The notes beneath the pieces are model-generated. The model saw nothing but the letters and a program-made list of their open reading frames with translations, was not told the origin of the DNA and did not search any database. Both the position numbers and the translations under genes were made by a program. This document shows, one piece after another, positions 19,170-27,755 of a stretch of 51,117 nt of DNA (position 1 is the first letter of the stretch; every line of letters starts with the position of its first letter). Source of the stretch: Armatimonadota bacterium (lineage in GTDB: Bacteria > Armatimonadota > Zipacnadia > Zipacnadales > UBA11051); NCBI GenBank assembly GCA_013178155.1, contig JABLXH010000027.1, forward strand, positions 1 through 51,117, written 5' to 3'.

Positions 19170-19706
19170 CTACTTTTCGGCCTCTTCGGCACCCGGCTCG
19201 TCATCGTCAACCGGCGCGCAACTGTCTGGAGCGGGCTCCTGCTCGGGCGGGACATAGTCGTCATCGGCCGCCTCACTCACCGCGACGGAGGCGACGACCG
19301 GCGCCACGGCGGCGGGCGTCACATCGCCCGTGGCGCTACCCTCGGCTGTCAATGCCGTGTCATCACTTATCTCGGGCAACTGCACACCTTGAGCGAGACT
19401 GGCGGTCCGGATGTCCTCGATCTGCCGACGCAACCTGTCGATCTCCTGGCCGATGGCGTCAAGACGCTCGCAGTCCACCAACACGTCCTGGTTCCGAACC
19501 TTGCCCTGGCCGTGCAAAGCATAGACCTTGGTGCCGATCTGGCTGAAAAGCTGTGCCCGCTCACGTTGGAGCTTGCGTATCTGGCCCACCAGGCGCTGGA
19601 TACTCGCCTGCTGCTCGAGGGCTTCGGCGGCGGCCTCGCCGCCCTGGCGAGCCTTCCGCCAAAGCAGGCCACCAAGCTCTCTCATCCTTGCCCCGAAGTC
19701 ACTCAT
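19170..19706 (-). CDS. Coiled-coil protein with acidic tail
   Basis: Not a family I recognise. It has 178 residues: an amphipathic N-terminus ([19 protein letters not shown]), then a long heptad-like charged helix region (about 15-105, [20 protein letters not shown] and [20 protein letters not shown]) broken by a short [13 protein letters not shown] strand segment. A low-complexity tail rich in Ala, Val, Asp, Glu and Pro follows (about 115-178). There is no signal peptide or membrane span. GGGAGG lies about 8 bases before the ATG at 19706, so this start is preferred over the longer frame that overlaps the radical SAM gene. A scaffold or regulatory partner is possible but not shown. Confidence 0.7.
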   Translation of the reverse strand: MSDFGARMRELGGLLWRKARQGGEAAAEALEQQASIQRLVGQIRKLQRERAQLFSQIGTKVYALHGQGKVRNQDVLVDCERLDAIGQEIDRLRRQIEDIRTASLAQGVQLPEISDDTALTAEGSATGDVTPAAVAPVVASVAVSEAADDDYVPPEQEPAPDSCAPVDDDEPGAEEAEK

Positions 19707-19726
19707 CCCGTACACCTCCCGCAAAA

Positions 19727-20641
19727 TCAGTTGTAGTTCGGAGAAAGGCACACCAGACCGAGCGCGCGGGCCGCTCTGATGGCGGCTGCACACTCCCCCG
19801 GGTTGGTGCGCCGCGCGATCTCTGGCTGCTCACCGGCTCTGTAGCACGGGCGGTACTGCCCCATCACATTCACCCGAGTGGCCGGACTGATGCTCGCCAG
19901 AAGCTGCATGACCTCCGCGGCCTCCTCCACGCCCCCGGGCATGACAAGGTGCCGCACCAGCAACCCGCGCCGTGCCAGGCCGTCCGACCCCACTACCAGG
20001 TCACCCACCTGCCGGTGCATCTCCCTCAGGGCCGGCGCGCACCGTTCCGGGTAGTCTGGCGCGTTGGCGTAGCGCTGGGCCGTCGCGCGACGAGCAAACT
20101 TCGCGTCCGGCATGTAGATGTCAATCACTCCGTCCAGCAGTGTCAGTGTCGCCAGTGCTTCGTACCCGCCGCAGTTGTAGACCAGTGGCAGCGCCAGGCC
20201 CTGCTGGGCCGCGATGGCCACGGCCTCCAGGATCTGCGGCACGAAATGGGTAGGAGTGACCAGATTCACATTGTGACAGCCCATCCGTTGCAGACGCAGC
20301 ATGCTCGCGGCCAGCTCGTCAGCGGTCACGTCCTGACCGTGCCCTTCACGGCTGATGTCGTAGTTCTGACAGAAGAGGCAACCCAGACTGCAGTGACTGA
20401 AGAACACAGTGCCTGATCCGCCAGTACCGGCGAGCACAGACTCCTCTCCGAAATGAGGCCCCGCCGTCGCTACCCGGGCCAGGGCGCCTGCCTCGCAGTA
20501 CCCTCGCTCTCCGCCGAGCCGGTCCACACCACATTCACGGGGGCAGAGGCGACACGCCCTCAGCATCTCCTTGGCCTGCTCGGACCGCCGGGACAGTCGT
20601 CCGTCTGCCACCAGCCCCAGGTAGGCTGGCCAGACATTCAC
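19727..20641 (-). CDS. PflA-like radical SAM protein (COG1313 type)
   Basis: A 304-residue radical SAM protein. The cluster motif is CxxxCxxC at C84, C88 and C91 (CSLGCLFC), followed by the SAM-binding GGYEAL and DIYMPDAKF strands of the barrel. An extra N-terminal cysteine group (C30, C33, C37, C49 within CRLCPRECG and GERGYC) is typical of the uncharacterised PflX/COG1313 group, which resembles pyruvate formate-lyase activating enzymes. The target is unknown; no glycyl radical enzyme gene is in view. The GTG start overlaps the surE stop (GTGA) with GAGG five bases upstream, so it is coupled to surE. Confidence 0.85.
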   Translation of the reverse strand: MNVWPAYLGLVADGRLSRRSEQAKEMLRACRLCPRECGVDRLGGERGYCEAGALARVATAGPHFGEESVLAGTGGSGTVFFSHCSLGCLFCQNYDISREGHGQDVTADELAASMLRLQRMGCHNVNLVTPTHFVPQILEAVAIAAQQGLALPLVYNCGGYEALATLTLLDGVIDIYMPDAKFARRATAQRYANAPDYPERCAPALREMHRQVGDLVVGSDGLARRGLLVRHLVMPGGVEEAAEVMQLLASISPATRVNVMGQYRPCYRAGEQPEIARRTNPGECAAAIRAARALGLVCLSPNYN

Positions 20642-21405
20642 CGGAACCTCAACCCCTCCACGAAACCCGGCAACCGCGCATCGGTCATGTCGCCCGTCAG
20701 GTCGAAGTGGATGGGCGTTACCGAGATGTGGCCGGTGCTGACGGCGGTAATGTCGGTACCCTCGCCGCCCTCTGATTCCACAGGCGCGCCACTGAACCAG
20801 TAGTAGGGCCGTCCCCGAGGGTCCAACCGCTTGCTTAGCACATTGGTGTACTTGCGTCGCCCCAGGCGTGTCAGCTTCGGCGGCAGCAACTGGTCCGCGG
20901 GCTTATTGGGCACGTTCACATTCAAGAATGTATCGGCTGGCAGGGGGCGCTCCAGATAGAGGCCCTCCACTAGGTGTCGAGCGAAGACTGCAGCCCCATC
21001 GTAGAGGACATCCGAATAGGCGGCCACGGATATGGCGATGCTCGGCAGACCCTGTAGCGCTGCCTCCATGGCGGCAGAGACCGTTCCCGAGTAAAGCACC
21101 TCTTCGCCCAGGTTCGCGCCCGCATTGATACCCGACACCACGATGTCAGGCTTGGGCAGGTCACTGACCGTCCCAAGGATCACACAGTCGGCCGGTGTGC
21201 CATTGCTGGCATAGGCCTCGATGGCGCCATCCAGGTCCACCCTCTCCATGCGGAGCGGTTTGTGGAGCGTTATCGCATGGCCGGTAGCGCTCTGCTGTCT
21301 TTCCGGCGCGATGACGATGACTCGCGCGATCTGCGACAAGCTCAGCGCTATCGCCCGAAGGCCCGCAGAGAAGATACCGTCATCGTTGGTCAGAAGAACA
21401 AGCAT
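20638..21405 (-). CDS. surE: 5'/3'-nucleotidase SurE
   Basis: A 255-residue SurE, a metal-dependent phosphatase of nucleoside monophosphates linked to stationary-phase survival. The metal site Asp-Asp is in LLTNDDGIFSAGL (residues 8-9), with APERQQSATGHAIT and GINAGANLGEEVLYSGTV providing the conserved Ser and Asn ligands. Length is normal for the family. It starts 36 bp after serA ends and its stop overlaps the radical SAM gene start. Confidence 0.95.
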   Translation of the reverse strand: MLVLLTNDDGIFSAGLRAIALSLSQIARVIVIAPERQQSATGHAITLHKPLRMERVDLDGAIEAYASNGTPADCVILGTVSDLPKPDIVVSGINAGANLGEEVLYSGTVSAAMEAALQGLPSIAISVAAYSDVLYDGAAVFARHLVEGLYLERPLPADTFLNVNVPNKPADQLLPPKLTRLGRRKYTNVLSKRLDPRGRPYYWFSGAPVESEGGEGTDITAVSTGHISVTPIHFDLTGDMTDARLPGFVEGLRFR

Positions 21406-21441
21406 CTGAGTGGGTCAACTCGCCATTCGCCGACAGCACTC

Positions 21442-23028
21442 CTAGCTGCCGAAATCAACCGTACAGGTACGCACCACACCGTGTTCCGCCGCGATCTGTC
21501 GGAGGACCTCCGCCGGGATCTCGCTGCGCACGGACAGAGCCATCAGCCCAACACCCGCATCCGCCCGCTGAGAAACCTGGATCGCCGTGATGCTTATGCC
21601 TGCGTCGCCCAGCAGGGACCCGACACGTCCCACGAATCCGGGCCGACCATGCCCCTCGCGCCACACCAGCAGCGTTAGCCCCACTGGCGGCAGATCCATC
21701 TCATATCCGTCCACGTTCACGATGCGCGGTCTGTCCCGGTCCAGCAGGGCCCCCCACACCGTGACCGCCTCGTCAGCTCCGACACGCAACTCCACAAGGT
21801 TCGTGTATCCCCGGTCTTCTGACGACCGGTCCTCACCCACCTCGACGTGGCGCTCTTCGGCCAGGACGCGGGCATTGACAACGTTCACCGGCTCCTCAGT
21901 CGTGCCCTCCAGTAGTGTTGCCAGGGCTACACCAGTCAGATACCGAAGATGATCGGATGTGAGCGTCTCAGAGCAGAGCATCTCCAGGGACCGCAGCGGC
22001 CCCTGAAGTAGACTGCGGCTCAGACGTCCCAGCGCCCGCACGAGAGGAACCATCGGGGCGAGGGTCTCCAGCGCTTCGCTCGGAAGGACCGGGGCGTTGA
22101 CCGGCCATCGTGGCGGACGCCCAGCCAGTACGTCAGCGACCTGCCGCGCCGCGTCAACCGCGACATTCACCTGGGCCTCTTCTGTCAGGGCGCCGACATG
22201 GGGCGTAGCGATCACGTTCGGCAGGCCCACCAGCTCCAAGTTCGGAGTGGGCTCCTCGGCGAAGACGTCCAATGCCGCTGCCGCCAGACGCCCTTCCCGT
22301 AGTGCGGACACCAGGGCCATCTCGTCAACAAGCGCTCCGCGGGCCGTGTTGACCAGAATCGCACCGGGACGGACCAGCGCCAGCTCCCGCTCGCCAATCA
22401 GGCCCTCGCTGGCGGCGGTTGCCACGGCGTGCAGACTGATGAAATGCCCCTGCGACAATACCTGGTCCAACGACACGAGCTCGACCCCGTCGGCCGCGGC
22501 TCTCTCCTCTGTCACATAGGGGTCATAGGCGACAACCCGCATGCCGAGAGCTTGGGCTCGCCTGGCGACAGCTCGTCCCACATTGCCAAAGCCGATCAGT
22601 CCAAGGGTCTTGCCCTCGATCTGGCGGCCCGCGAAGTTCTTGCGGTCCCACTCCCCCGCCTTCATGGATCGATCCGCTTGCGGCACATGTCGGGCAGCCG
22701 CTAACAGGAGCGCCACGGTGTGCTCGGCGGCCGCCAGGATGTTGCCGGCAGGCGAGTTAACCACCAGTATGCCGCGCCGCGTGGCGGCCGGTACGTCGAT
22801 GTTGTCCACGCCCACCCCGGCGCGAGCGACAACCTGGCACTCTCCCGCCGCTTCCAGAACCGGTGCGGTGATCTGCGTGCTGCTGCGGACGACGATCGCC
22901 GCCGCATGCTTGACCGCAGATGTCAACTCCGTTTCAGATAGCCCCGTCCTGACTTCAACTTGCCCCACCGAGCGCAGGATCTCGAGGCCCTCGTCGGCTA
23001 TGCTGTCACAAACCAATATCTTGTGCAT
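21442..23028 (-). CDS. serA: D-3-phosphoglycerate dehydrogenase
   Basis: A 528-residue SerA of the long form. It has a substrate-binding domain, an NAD domain with GLIGFGNVGRAVARRA (about 146-161) and the catalytic His in TPHVGALTEEA, an intervening ASB domain (about 320-445), and a C-terminal ACT domain (GRPGFVGRVGSLLGDAGIS) for feedback control, probably by serine. It catalyses the first step of the phosphorylated serine pathway. A GTG at 23037 is possible, but the ATG at 23028 with GGAG just upstream is better. The class V aminotransferase gene immediately upstream probably supplies the next transamination. Confidence 0.95.
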   Translation of the reverse strand: MHKILVCDSIADEGLEILRSVGQVEVRTGLSETELTSAVKHAAAIVVRSSTQITAPVLEAAGECQVVARAGVGVDNIDVPAATRRGILVVNSPAGNILAAAEHTVALLLAAARHVPQADRSMKAGEWDRKNFAGRQIEGKTLGLIGFGNVGRAVARRAQALGMRVVAYDPYVTEERAAADGVELVSLDQVLSQGHFISLHAVATAASEGLIGERELALVRPGAILVNTARGALVDEMALVSALREGRLAAAALDVFAEEPTPNLELVGLPNVIATPHVGALTEEAQVNVAVDAARQVADVLAGRPPRWPVNAPVLPSEALETLAPMVPLVRALGRLSRSLLQGPLRSLEMLCSETLTSDHLRYLTGVALATLLEGTTEEPVNVVNARVLAEERHVEVGEDRSSEDRGYTNLVELRVGADEAVTVWGALLDRDRPRIVNVDGYEMDLPPVGLTLLVWREGHGRPGFVGRVGSLLGDAGISITAIQVSQRADAGVGLMALSVRSEIPAEVLRQIAAEHGVVRTCTVDFGS

Positions 23029-23088
23029 AGTCTCCACGCCAGCACCGCATGAGCAGTAGGAATGACGGCTCCGCCAAAGTGGTTCCGG

Positions 23089-24234
23089 CTATTCCGCAGT
23101 CTGATATGCCGCCTCAGCCGCGGACACGCATTCATCGGGACTACACGGAGTACCCAGAGCACTCAGCTCCGTCGCAACTGCCTCCCAGGTGCGGAGCAGG
23201 TCACTGAGCTGGGCAGCCCCCATGTGCCCGATCCGGAAGATCCTGCCCTTGAGCTGATCCTGCCCCCCGGAGATGACGATGTCATGGTTGGCAGCTACCG
23301 CTTTGACCAACAGACTGGAGTCTATCCCTGCCGGCGATCTGATCGCCGTCACGACGTCACTCGCCTCGCTCTCGGCAGCTACCAGCAGATCCAGGCCTGC
23401 AGCCCGTGCCGCCGCCCGGCAAGCGCTGGCGAGCCGCCGATGCCTTTGCTGGAACGTGGCGAGACCTTCAGCGAAAATGAGTCGCAGGGCGGCCTGCAAC
23501 GCGAGAATGAGGCTCACGTTGGGGGTGTACGGCGTCTGTCCCTTCTCCTGCGCGGAGATTGCCTTAGGCAGGTCAAAGTAGAACCGGGGCATCTTCGCAC
23601 CGGCGGCGGCCGACAGGCCTTTCTCCCCCAGCACGACCACGGCCAGCCCCGGCGGCAACATGAGAGCCTTCTGCGATCCCCCTGCCGCCCCAGCCAGACC
23701 CCACTCATCCACGGCAACAGGCATACCCGCGACCGCGCTGACACAGTCCACCAGCGGCATGACGCCCCGATCAATCGCAACGCGAGCCAGTTCATGCACA
23801 GGCTGTTTCACGCCTGTAGAGGTCTCATTGTACACGAACAGCAAGGCAGTATACGGCTCCTGCCCCAGGGCCTTCTCGACCTGTTCCGGCTCGGCCGCTC
23901 GCCCCGGCTCCAGAGGCAAGGTGGTCACCGACGCCCCGTAGGCAGCGGCTATCCGCCCCATGCGATCCCCGAACTTGCCGCTGTCGACCGCCAGTACGCG
24001 GTCACCCGGCGAGAGCGTGTTGACGATCATCGCCTCGACCCCACCGGTGCCAGAACAAGTCAGTAGCACTGGCATCTTGGCCGTACCCAACAGCGACCGG
24101 AGACCCTCCACGCACTCCGCAAGCAACGCGGCAAACTCGCCGCCGCGATGGTATATCGATGGCTTGCCCAGCGCCTCGCGAACTTCCGGTGGCAGAATAG
24201 TGGGCCCCGGGATCATCATCAGCCTGTCAGTCAA
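23089..24234 (-). CDS. Class V aminotransferase (AGT/SPT-like)
   Basis: A 381-residue PLP enzyme of the alanine-glyoxylate/serine-pyruvate aminotransferase group. It starts with the typical MIPGPTILPPEV, has LTCSGTGGVEAM for the phosphate of PLP, VDCVSAVAG (Asp that pairs with the pyridine nitrogen) and GGSQKALMLP with the Schiff-base lysine. Because it sits directly before serA and no canonical serC is present, a role as phosphohydroxypyruvate aminotransferase is plausible. The SerA-adjacent class V enzymes are used this way in some archaea and bacteria; it is inferred here. The start is TTG with GAGGTGA about 8 bases upstream and overlaps the nucleotidyltransferase stop (TTGA). Confidence 0.88.
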   Translation of the reverse strand: MTDRLMMIPGPTILPPEVREALGKPSIYHRGGEFAALLAECVEGLRSLLGTAKMPVLLTCSGTGGVEAMIVNTLSPGDRVLAVDSGKFGDRMGRIAAAYGASVTTLPLEPGRAAEPEQVEKALGQEPYTALLFVYNETSTGVKQPVHELARVAIDRGVMPLVDCVSAVAGMPVAVDEWGLAGAAGGSQKALMLPPGLAVVVLGEKGLSAAAGAKMPRFYFDLPKAISAQEKGQTPYTPNVSLILALQAALRLIFAEGLATFQQRHRRLASACRAAARAAGLDLLVAAESEASDVVTAIRSPAGIDSSLLVKAVAANHDIVISGGQDQLKGRIFRIGHMGAAQLSDLLRTWEAVATELSALGTPCSPDECVSAAEAAYQTAE

Positions 24235-25229
24235 CCAACGATCACCTCGCTTGTAATCACTCGCCCTGCCGCGACGGTCGCACCGGCCACAATCGCATCG
24301 CTCACCCGGGCGTCAGGGCCAATCTCACTGCCCGGCCAGATAATGCTGTTGGTAACGCAGGCCCCTTCCGACACGACAGCACTCGCTCCGACAGCCACTC
24401 GGGGGCCGAGGCGAGCCCGCGGACCGATACGAGCGCCTCGGGCCACGCTAACGCTGGACGCCACCGCCGCTTCGGGAGCGATATCCCCGTCGCGTGGTGG
24501 CTGGTACCATCTGAGCACGCCGTCCAGGACGTCGCCACTGGCTTGCAGATAGCTGTCCAGCCGGCCAACGTCCGCCCAGTACCCCTGGTCCTGGGGCAGA
24601 TGGGCGAAGAGCCGACAGCCCGCCGAAAGCAGCGCCGGGAAGAGCTCTCGCTCACTGGAGTAAGGTTGATCCGCCGGAATGTGGTCGAGTATCTCTGGTG
24701 ACATCACGTAGAAACCAGAGTTGACCGTGTTGCGGCCCGTAGGATCGTGCCTCACTTTCTCGCTGAACTCATGGACCCGGCCATCATCGTGCCACTGGAT
24801 GAGCCCAAACTGCCCGATCTCGTCTGTCTGGCGCAGGCAGAAGGTGACCAGCGCCTTGCGCTCCACATGGTCCGCAGCCAAAGCGCCCAGGTCTACATCG
24901 TAGATGATGTCACCGTTGAGCACAAAGAAGGGGCCATCAATGCGTCCGCCCACGTTGCGGATGGCGCCGGCAGTGCCGAGTGGACTGGACTCCTCGACAT
25001 AGACGAACTCAGCACCCCACGCGCTGCCATCACCCAGCTCCCGTCGCAAGAGGTCGGCCTTGTAGCCCACAGCGAAGATGATCTGACCGACACCCGCCCG
25101 CACGAGAGGGATGATCTCGTACGCGATAAGCGGCAGATTGGCAACGGGGATCAGCGCCTTGGGCAGGAGGTATGTCAAAGGCCGTAGCCGCGTGCCATGT
25201 CCGCCAACCAATAGCACAGCCTGCTGCAC
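24231..25229 (-). CDS. Sugar-1-phosphate nucleotidyltransferase with LbH
   Basis: A 332-residue pyrophosphorylase that would couple a sugar 1-phosphate to a nucleotide. The nucleotide-binding signature is VGGHGTRLRPLTYLLPKAL, followed by VLNGDIIYDVDL (metal-binding Asp). A C-terminal left-handed beta-helix of hexapeptide repeats (about 255-332, including VARGARIGPRARLGPRVAVG) resembles GlmU/ManC-type proteins. Sugar specificity cannot be assigned. The frame is open to an ATG at 25343, but the 38 extra residues are Gly/Arg/Pro-rich and outside the family. The GTG at 25229 has AGGCGG upstream and directly precedes the first barrel strand. Confidence 0.88.
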   Translation of the reverse strand: MQQAVLLVGGHGTRLRPLTYLLPKALIPVANLPLIAYEIIPLVRAGVGQIIFAVGYKADLLRRELGDGSAWGAEFVYVEESSPLGTAGAIRNVGGRIDGPFFVLNGDIIYDVDLGALAADHVERKALVTFCLRQTDEIGQFGLIQWHDDGRVHEFSEKVRHDPTGRNTVNSGFYVMSPEILDHIPADQPYSSERELFPALLSAGCRLFAHLPQDQGYWADVGRLDSYLQASGDVLDGVLRWYQPPRDGDIAPEAAVASSVSVARGARIGPRARLGPRVAVGASAVVSEGACVTNSIIWPGSEIGPDARVSDAIVAGATVAAGRVITSEVIVG

Positions 25230-25348
25230 GGCCGTGCCGCCTGCGCTGCCCTCGCGACCGCGCCCATCGGGGGCAAAGCTCCGCGCCCCGGGTTCCCTCC
25301 CGGGTATCCGGTCGCTCGCCTGCCCGGGTGCGTGGTCGCCCATGGCAG

Positions 25349-27121
25349 TCAGTGCCCCGCCACGGATTGGCGCAACCCGGCCAGCCTGAGCTGCAGACCT
25401 ATGCTGCCATTGAACTCATTGAGCTCAGGAGCATGCGCCAGGTCCAACCGCATTCGCGGGCGCAGCCATTCGCCCTCTCTTCCCATGCCAAAGCCGATGG
25501 CATCGAAAGCATACTTGTCGCTCGCTACGGTGAGCTTGAGGTGGTCACCGTCGCGACCGACGCGTCGGACGCTAACCACCTCCACGCCCGCGGTCATGAA
25601 TGTCGGTGCGGGGTTGTCCTGTCCGCACGGTTCCATCCCGGCCAGAGCCCGAGCCAGCTCCGGCGTGATCTCCTCGGGCGCAATCTCACAATCCACTGGC
25701 AGTCTGCGCTCCAGCATCTGCGGCGACAGCCGCGACTCGGCCAGTTCGCAAAGACGCAGGCGCAGCGCAGGGATAAGGTCGCGCCGAACTGTCAGGCCCC
25801 CGGCCAGGGCATGCCCACCACAGCGCTCCAGCAGGTCCCCGCAGTCGCCGAGAGCCGCTGCGATATCGAACCCCTCAACGCTTCGCGCCGACCCGCGACA
25901 CAACCCATCCTCCTGGGCGATGACGATAGCCGGGCGACCGAAGTCCTCCACCAGTTTGGACGCCACGATCCCCACCACACCAAGATGCCACCCGTCAGCG
26001 GCCACTACCAGCACCGGATGGTCTCCAGCATCCAGGAGGTCTTCAGCGGCGCGTCGGGCCTCGGCGTAAGTCTTCTCCTGTTCCCGTTGCCGCTGACGGT
26101 TCAGCGCATCCAGGGTCAGGGCCAGTCGCAGCGCCTGCTCCTCGTCGTCAGTCAGCAGCAGCTCCAGGGCCTGGTGGGCATCTCCCATGCGGCCTACTGC
26201 GTTCAATCGAGGGGCGATGCGGAAGGCAACGTCCGACGCAGAAGTCCGACCATCCAACTGGCAGCTCTGCAGCAGTGCTCTCAACCCGGCCTTGCGTGTC
26301 CGGGGCAAGAGGCTAAGCCCCGCAGCGCATAGGACCCGGTTCTCCCCGACCAGCGGGGCCACGTCGGCGATGGTTCCCACTGTAACGAGGTCCAGGAAGG
26401 CCCGGGCCAGGTGCTCTTCCTTGATGCCCCGGAGCTGGCAAAGCGCGGCAGCCAGCTTGTAAGTCAGACCAACCGCGGTCAGCCCCTCGAAGGGGTACGT
26501 GGCGTCCTCTCGCTTCGGGTTCACTACAATGGCCCCATCGGGGAGGGACGCTCCAGGCTGATGGTGGTCCACAACAATGACGTCGGTCCCCGCGTCTCGC
26601 GCCGCAGCCACGGCGTCATGGTCACTGACACCGCAGTCAAGGCCTACCACCAGCCCGACGCCCTTGCGTGCAGCAGTACGCACGGCACGCTCGGACAGAC
26701 CATAGTGGTCGTGGAACCGATGGGGCACGAAATAGCGCACATTGCCGCCCAGGCGGGACAGCACGCGCACCAGCAGCGCCGCGCTGGTCACTCCGTCAGC
26801 GTCATAGTCACCGTGCACCAGAACCTGCTCACCGGCGTCGAGCGCTCGAACCAGTCGCTCGGCCGCCGGACCCATGTCGGGCAGCAGGAAGGGGTCGTGA
26901 AGCCCGCTGTCCAGGGAAGGGCTCAGGTAATCCTGTATAGCGGCAGGGGTCGTCAGTCCGCGGTTGCGCAGTACGGCTAGTAAGGGCTTCGGCAGGGCCA
27001 ACTTTGTGGCCAGATTGGCCTCAAACTCGGGATCTCGGGGGCCAACATCCCAGGTGATGCAGCGCGGTCCGCGGGCGATGGGAGGTGCACCTGCCTTCTG
27101 GAAGCAGTATACGGCAGGCAC
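25349..27121 (-). CDS. recJ: Single-stranded-DNA-specific exonuclease RecJ
   Basis: A 590-residue RecJ, the 5'-3' single-strand exonuclease of recombination and mismatch repair. DHH motifs are present: HGDYDADGVTSAALL (about 99-113), GLDCGVSDHDAV and VIVVDHHQPGA. The DHHA1 part shows GGHALAGGLTV, and an OB-fold follows (about 470-585). The start is uncertain: the only start codon before the conserved region is the GTG at 27121, but it has no Shine-Dalgarno, and a promoter-like element (27106-27134) overlaps it. Family similarity begins about 20 codons later (TWDVGPRD). Confidence 0.95.
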   Translation of the reverse strand: MPAVYCFQKAGAPPIARGPRCITWDVGPRDPEFEANLATKLALPKPLLAVLRNRGLTTPAAIQDYLSPSLDSGLHDPFLLPDMGPAAERLVRALDAGEQVLVHGDYDADGVTSAALLVRVLSRLGGNVRYFVPHRFHDHYGLSERAVRTAARKGVGLVVGLDCGVSDHDAVAAARDAGTDVIVVDHHQPGASLPDGAIVVNPKREDATYPFEGLTAVGLTYKLAAALCQLRGIKEEHLARAFLDLVTVGTIADVAPLVGENRVLCAAGLSLLPRTRKAGLRALLQSCQLDGRTSASDVAFRIAPRLNAVGRMGDAHQALELLLTDDEEQALRLALTLDALNRQRQREQEKTYAEARRAAEDLLDAGDHPVLVVAADGWHLGVVGIVASKLVEDFGRPAIVIAQEDGLCRGSARSVEGFDIAAALGDCGDLLERCGGHALAGGLTVRRDLIPALRLRLCELAESRLSPQMLERRLPVDCEIAPEEITPELARALAGMEPCGQDNPAPTFMTAGVEVVSVRRVGRDGDHLKLTVASDKYAFDAIGFGMGREGEWLRPRMRLDLAHAPELNEFNGSIGLQLRLAGLRQSVAGH

Positions 27122-27134
27122 GCTGACAAGTCAA
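27106..27134 (-). promoter_or_regulatory. Promoter-like element at the recJ start
   Basis: On the minus strand TTGACT (27129-27134) and TATACT (27106-27111) are 17 bases apart, each one mismatch from consensus. A transcript from here would begin near 27099, downstream of the GTG called as the recJ start. So either the element is not used for recJ or translation starts later. Confidence 0.45.
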
Positions 27135-27141
27135 CGCATCC

Positions 27142-27642
27142 CTACCCCGCGCCGCCCCTCCAGTGAGTCTCGCCAGCGAGGCCGTTGGCGGGTCGCGGTC
27201 GTTCCTCTGGCGCTCGTTCGGTCACCCGCTGCTGCCTCCTTAGTGCCGCCAGCCGCATCGTAGCCGCACCAGTGGCCAGCCACACCACCAGGCTGACGGG
27301 CGGCAGCACGGCGGCCGCCCCCGTGCCCGCGAGCGACGGAGGGCCCACCAGGGCGGCCACGAAGAACGCAACCAGCACCAGCAACAAGACATCACCCGTC
27401 GCCTGCAGAGCAGGATCGCGGCGCTGACATGCCGACGGCACCAGAGCCAGGGCGAAAAGCACCCCGAACACCAGTCCTATTGCCGCACCGGCATAGTCGA
27501 GCATGCTGACCAGCAGACTTTGGCCCAACCCCGCCAGTGCCGCCATCTCGGCCAGCGATCGGCCCGCCCACCGAAGTCCATAGCTTCCAAGCAGGGGGAA
27601 GCAGATGATAGCCAGAACGATTCGCGATAGGCATGCGACCAT
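27142..27642 (-). CDS. Small integral membrane protein
   Basis: A 166-residue protein not recognised as a known family. It has four or five hydrophobic segments (about 5-22, 44-70, 80-105, 110-135) with small residues, then an Arg-rich cytoplasmic-type tail (about 137-166: RRQQRVTERAPEERPRP). The layout resembles CvpA-type or other small multi-span proteins, but no diagnostic motif is visible. I chose the ATG at 27642 because a TATAAT element ends nine bases upstream; the extended frame from 27735 would run through the promoter and the hairpin. It precedes recJ by 20 bp. Confidence 0.65.
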   Translation of the reverse strand: MVACLSRIVLAIICFPLLGSYGLRWAGRSLAEMAALAGLGQSLLVSMLDYAGAAIGLVFGVLFALALVPSACQRRDPALQATGDVLLLVLVAFFVAALVGPPSLAGTGAAAVLPPVSLVVWLATGAATMRLAALRRQQRVTERAPEERPRPANGLAGETHWRGGAG

Positions 27643-27651
27643 GGCGGGCCG

Positions 27652-27680
27652 ATTATAGCCGATGCCCCAGCGGTGCGCAA
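27652..27680 (-). promoter_or_regulatory. Promoter close to the start of the membrane protein
   Basis: Perfect TATAAT (27652-27657) with TTGCGC (27675-27680) 17 bases upstream on the minus strand. Initiation about 7 bases after the -10 element would leave only about 3 bases before the ATG at 27642, so the transcript would be almost leaderless. It may be the principal promoter for the recJ-to-proS-position run. Confidence 0.6.
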
Positions 27681-27693
27681 AGCCAATGTTGCC

Positions 27694-27741
27694 GCCACAG
27701 CGCAGGGCCCGCCCTAGCGCGGGCCCTGGGGGCACTGTGGC
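27694..27741 (-). terminator. Two-step hairpin after the MocA gene
   Basis: A strong inverted repeat: inner stem CAGGGCCCGC / GCGGGCCCTG (27703-27712 with 27719-27728, loop six bases) and an outer stem GCCACAG / CTGTGGC (27694-27700 with 27735-27741). It lies just past the stop of the minus-strand oxidoreductase and before the next promoter, consistent with a terminator, though no T tract follows. Confidence 0.6.
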
Positions 27742-27755
27742 GATGATGAGGCCGG

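Noticed and set aside
19088-19276. 63-residue N-terminal extension of CTP synthase
   Set aside because: It overlaps the coiled-coil gene on the same strand and lacks family similarity; the [10 protein letters not shown] start at 19087 matches CTP synthase.
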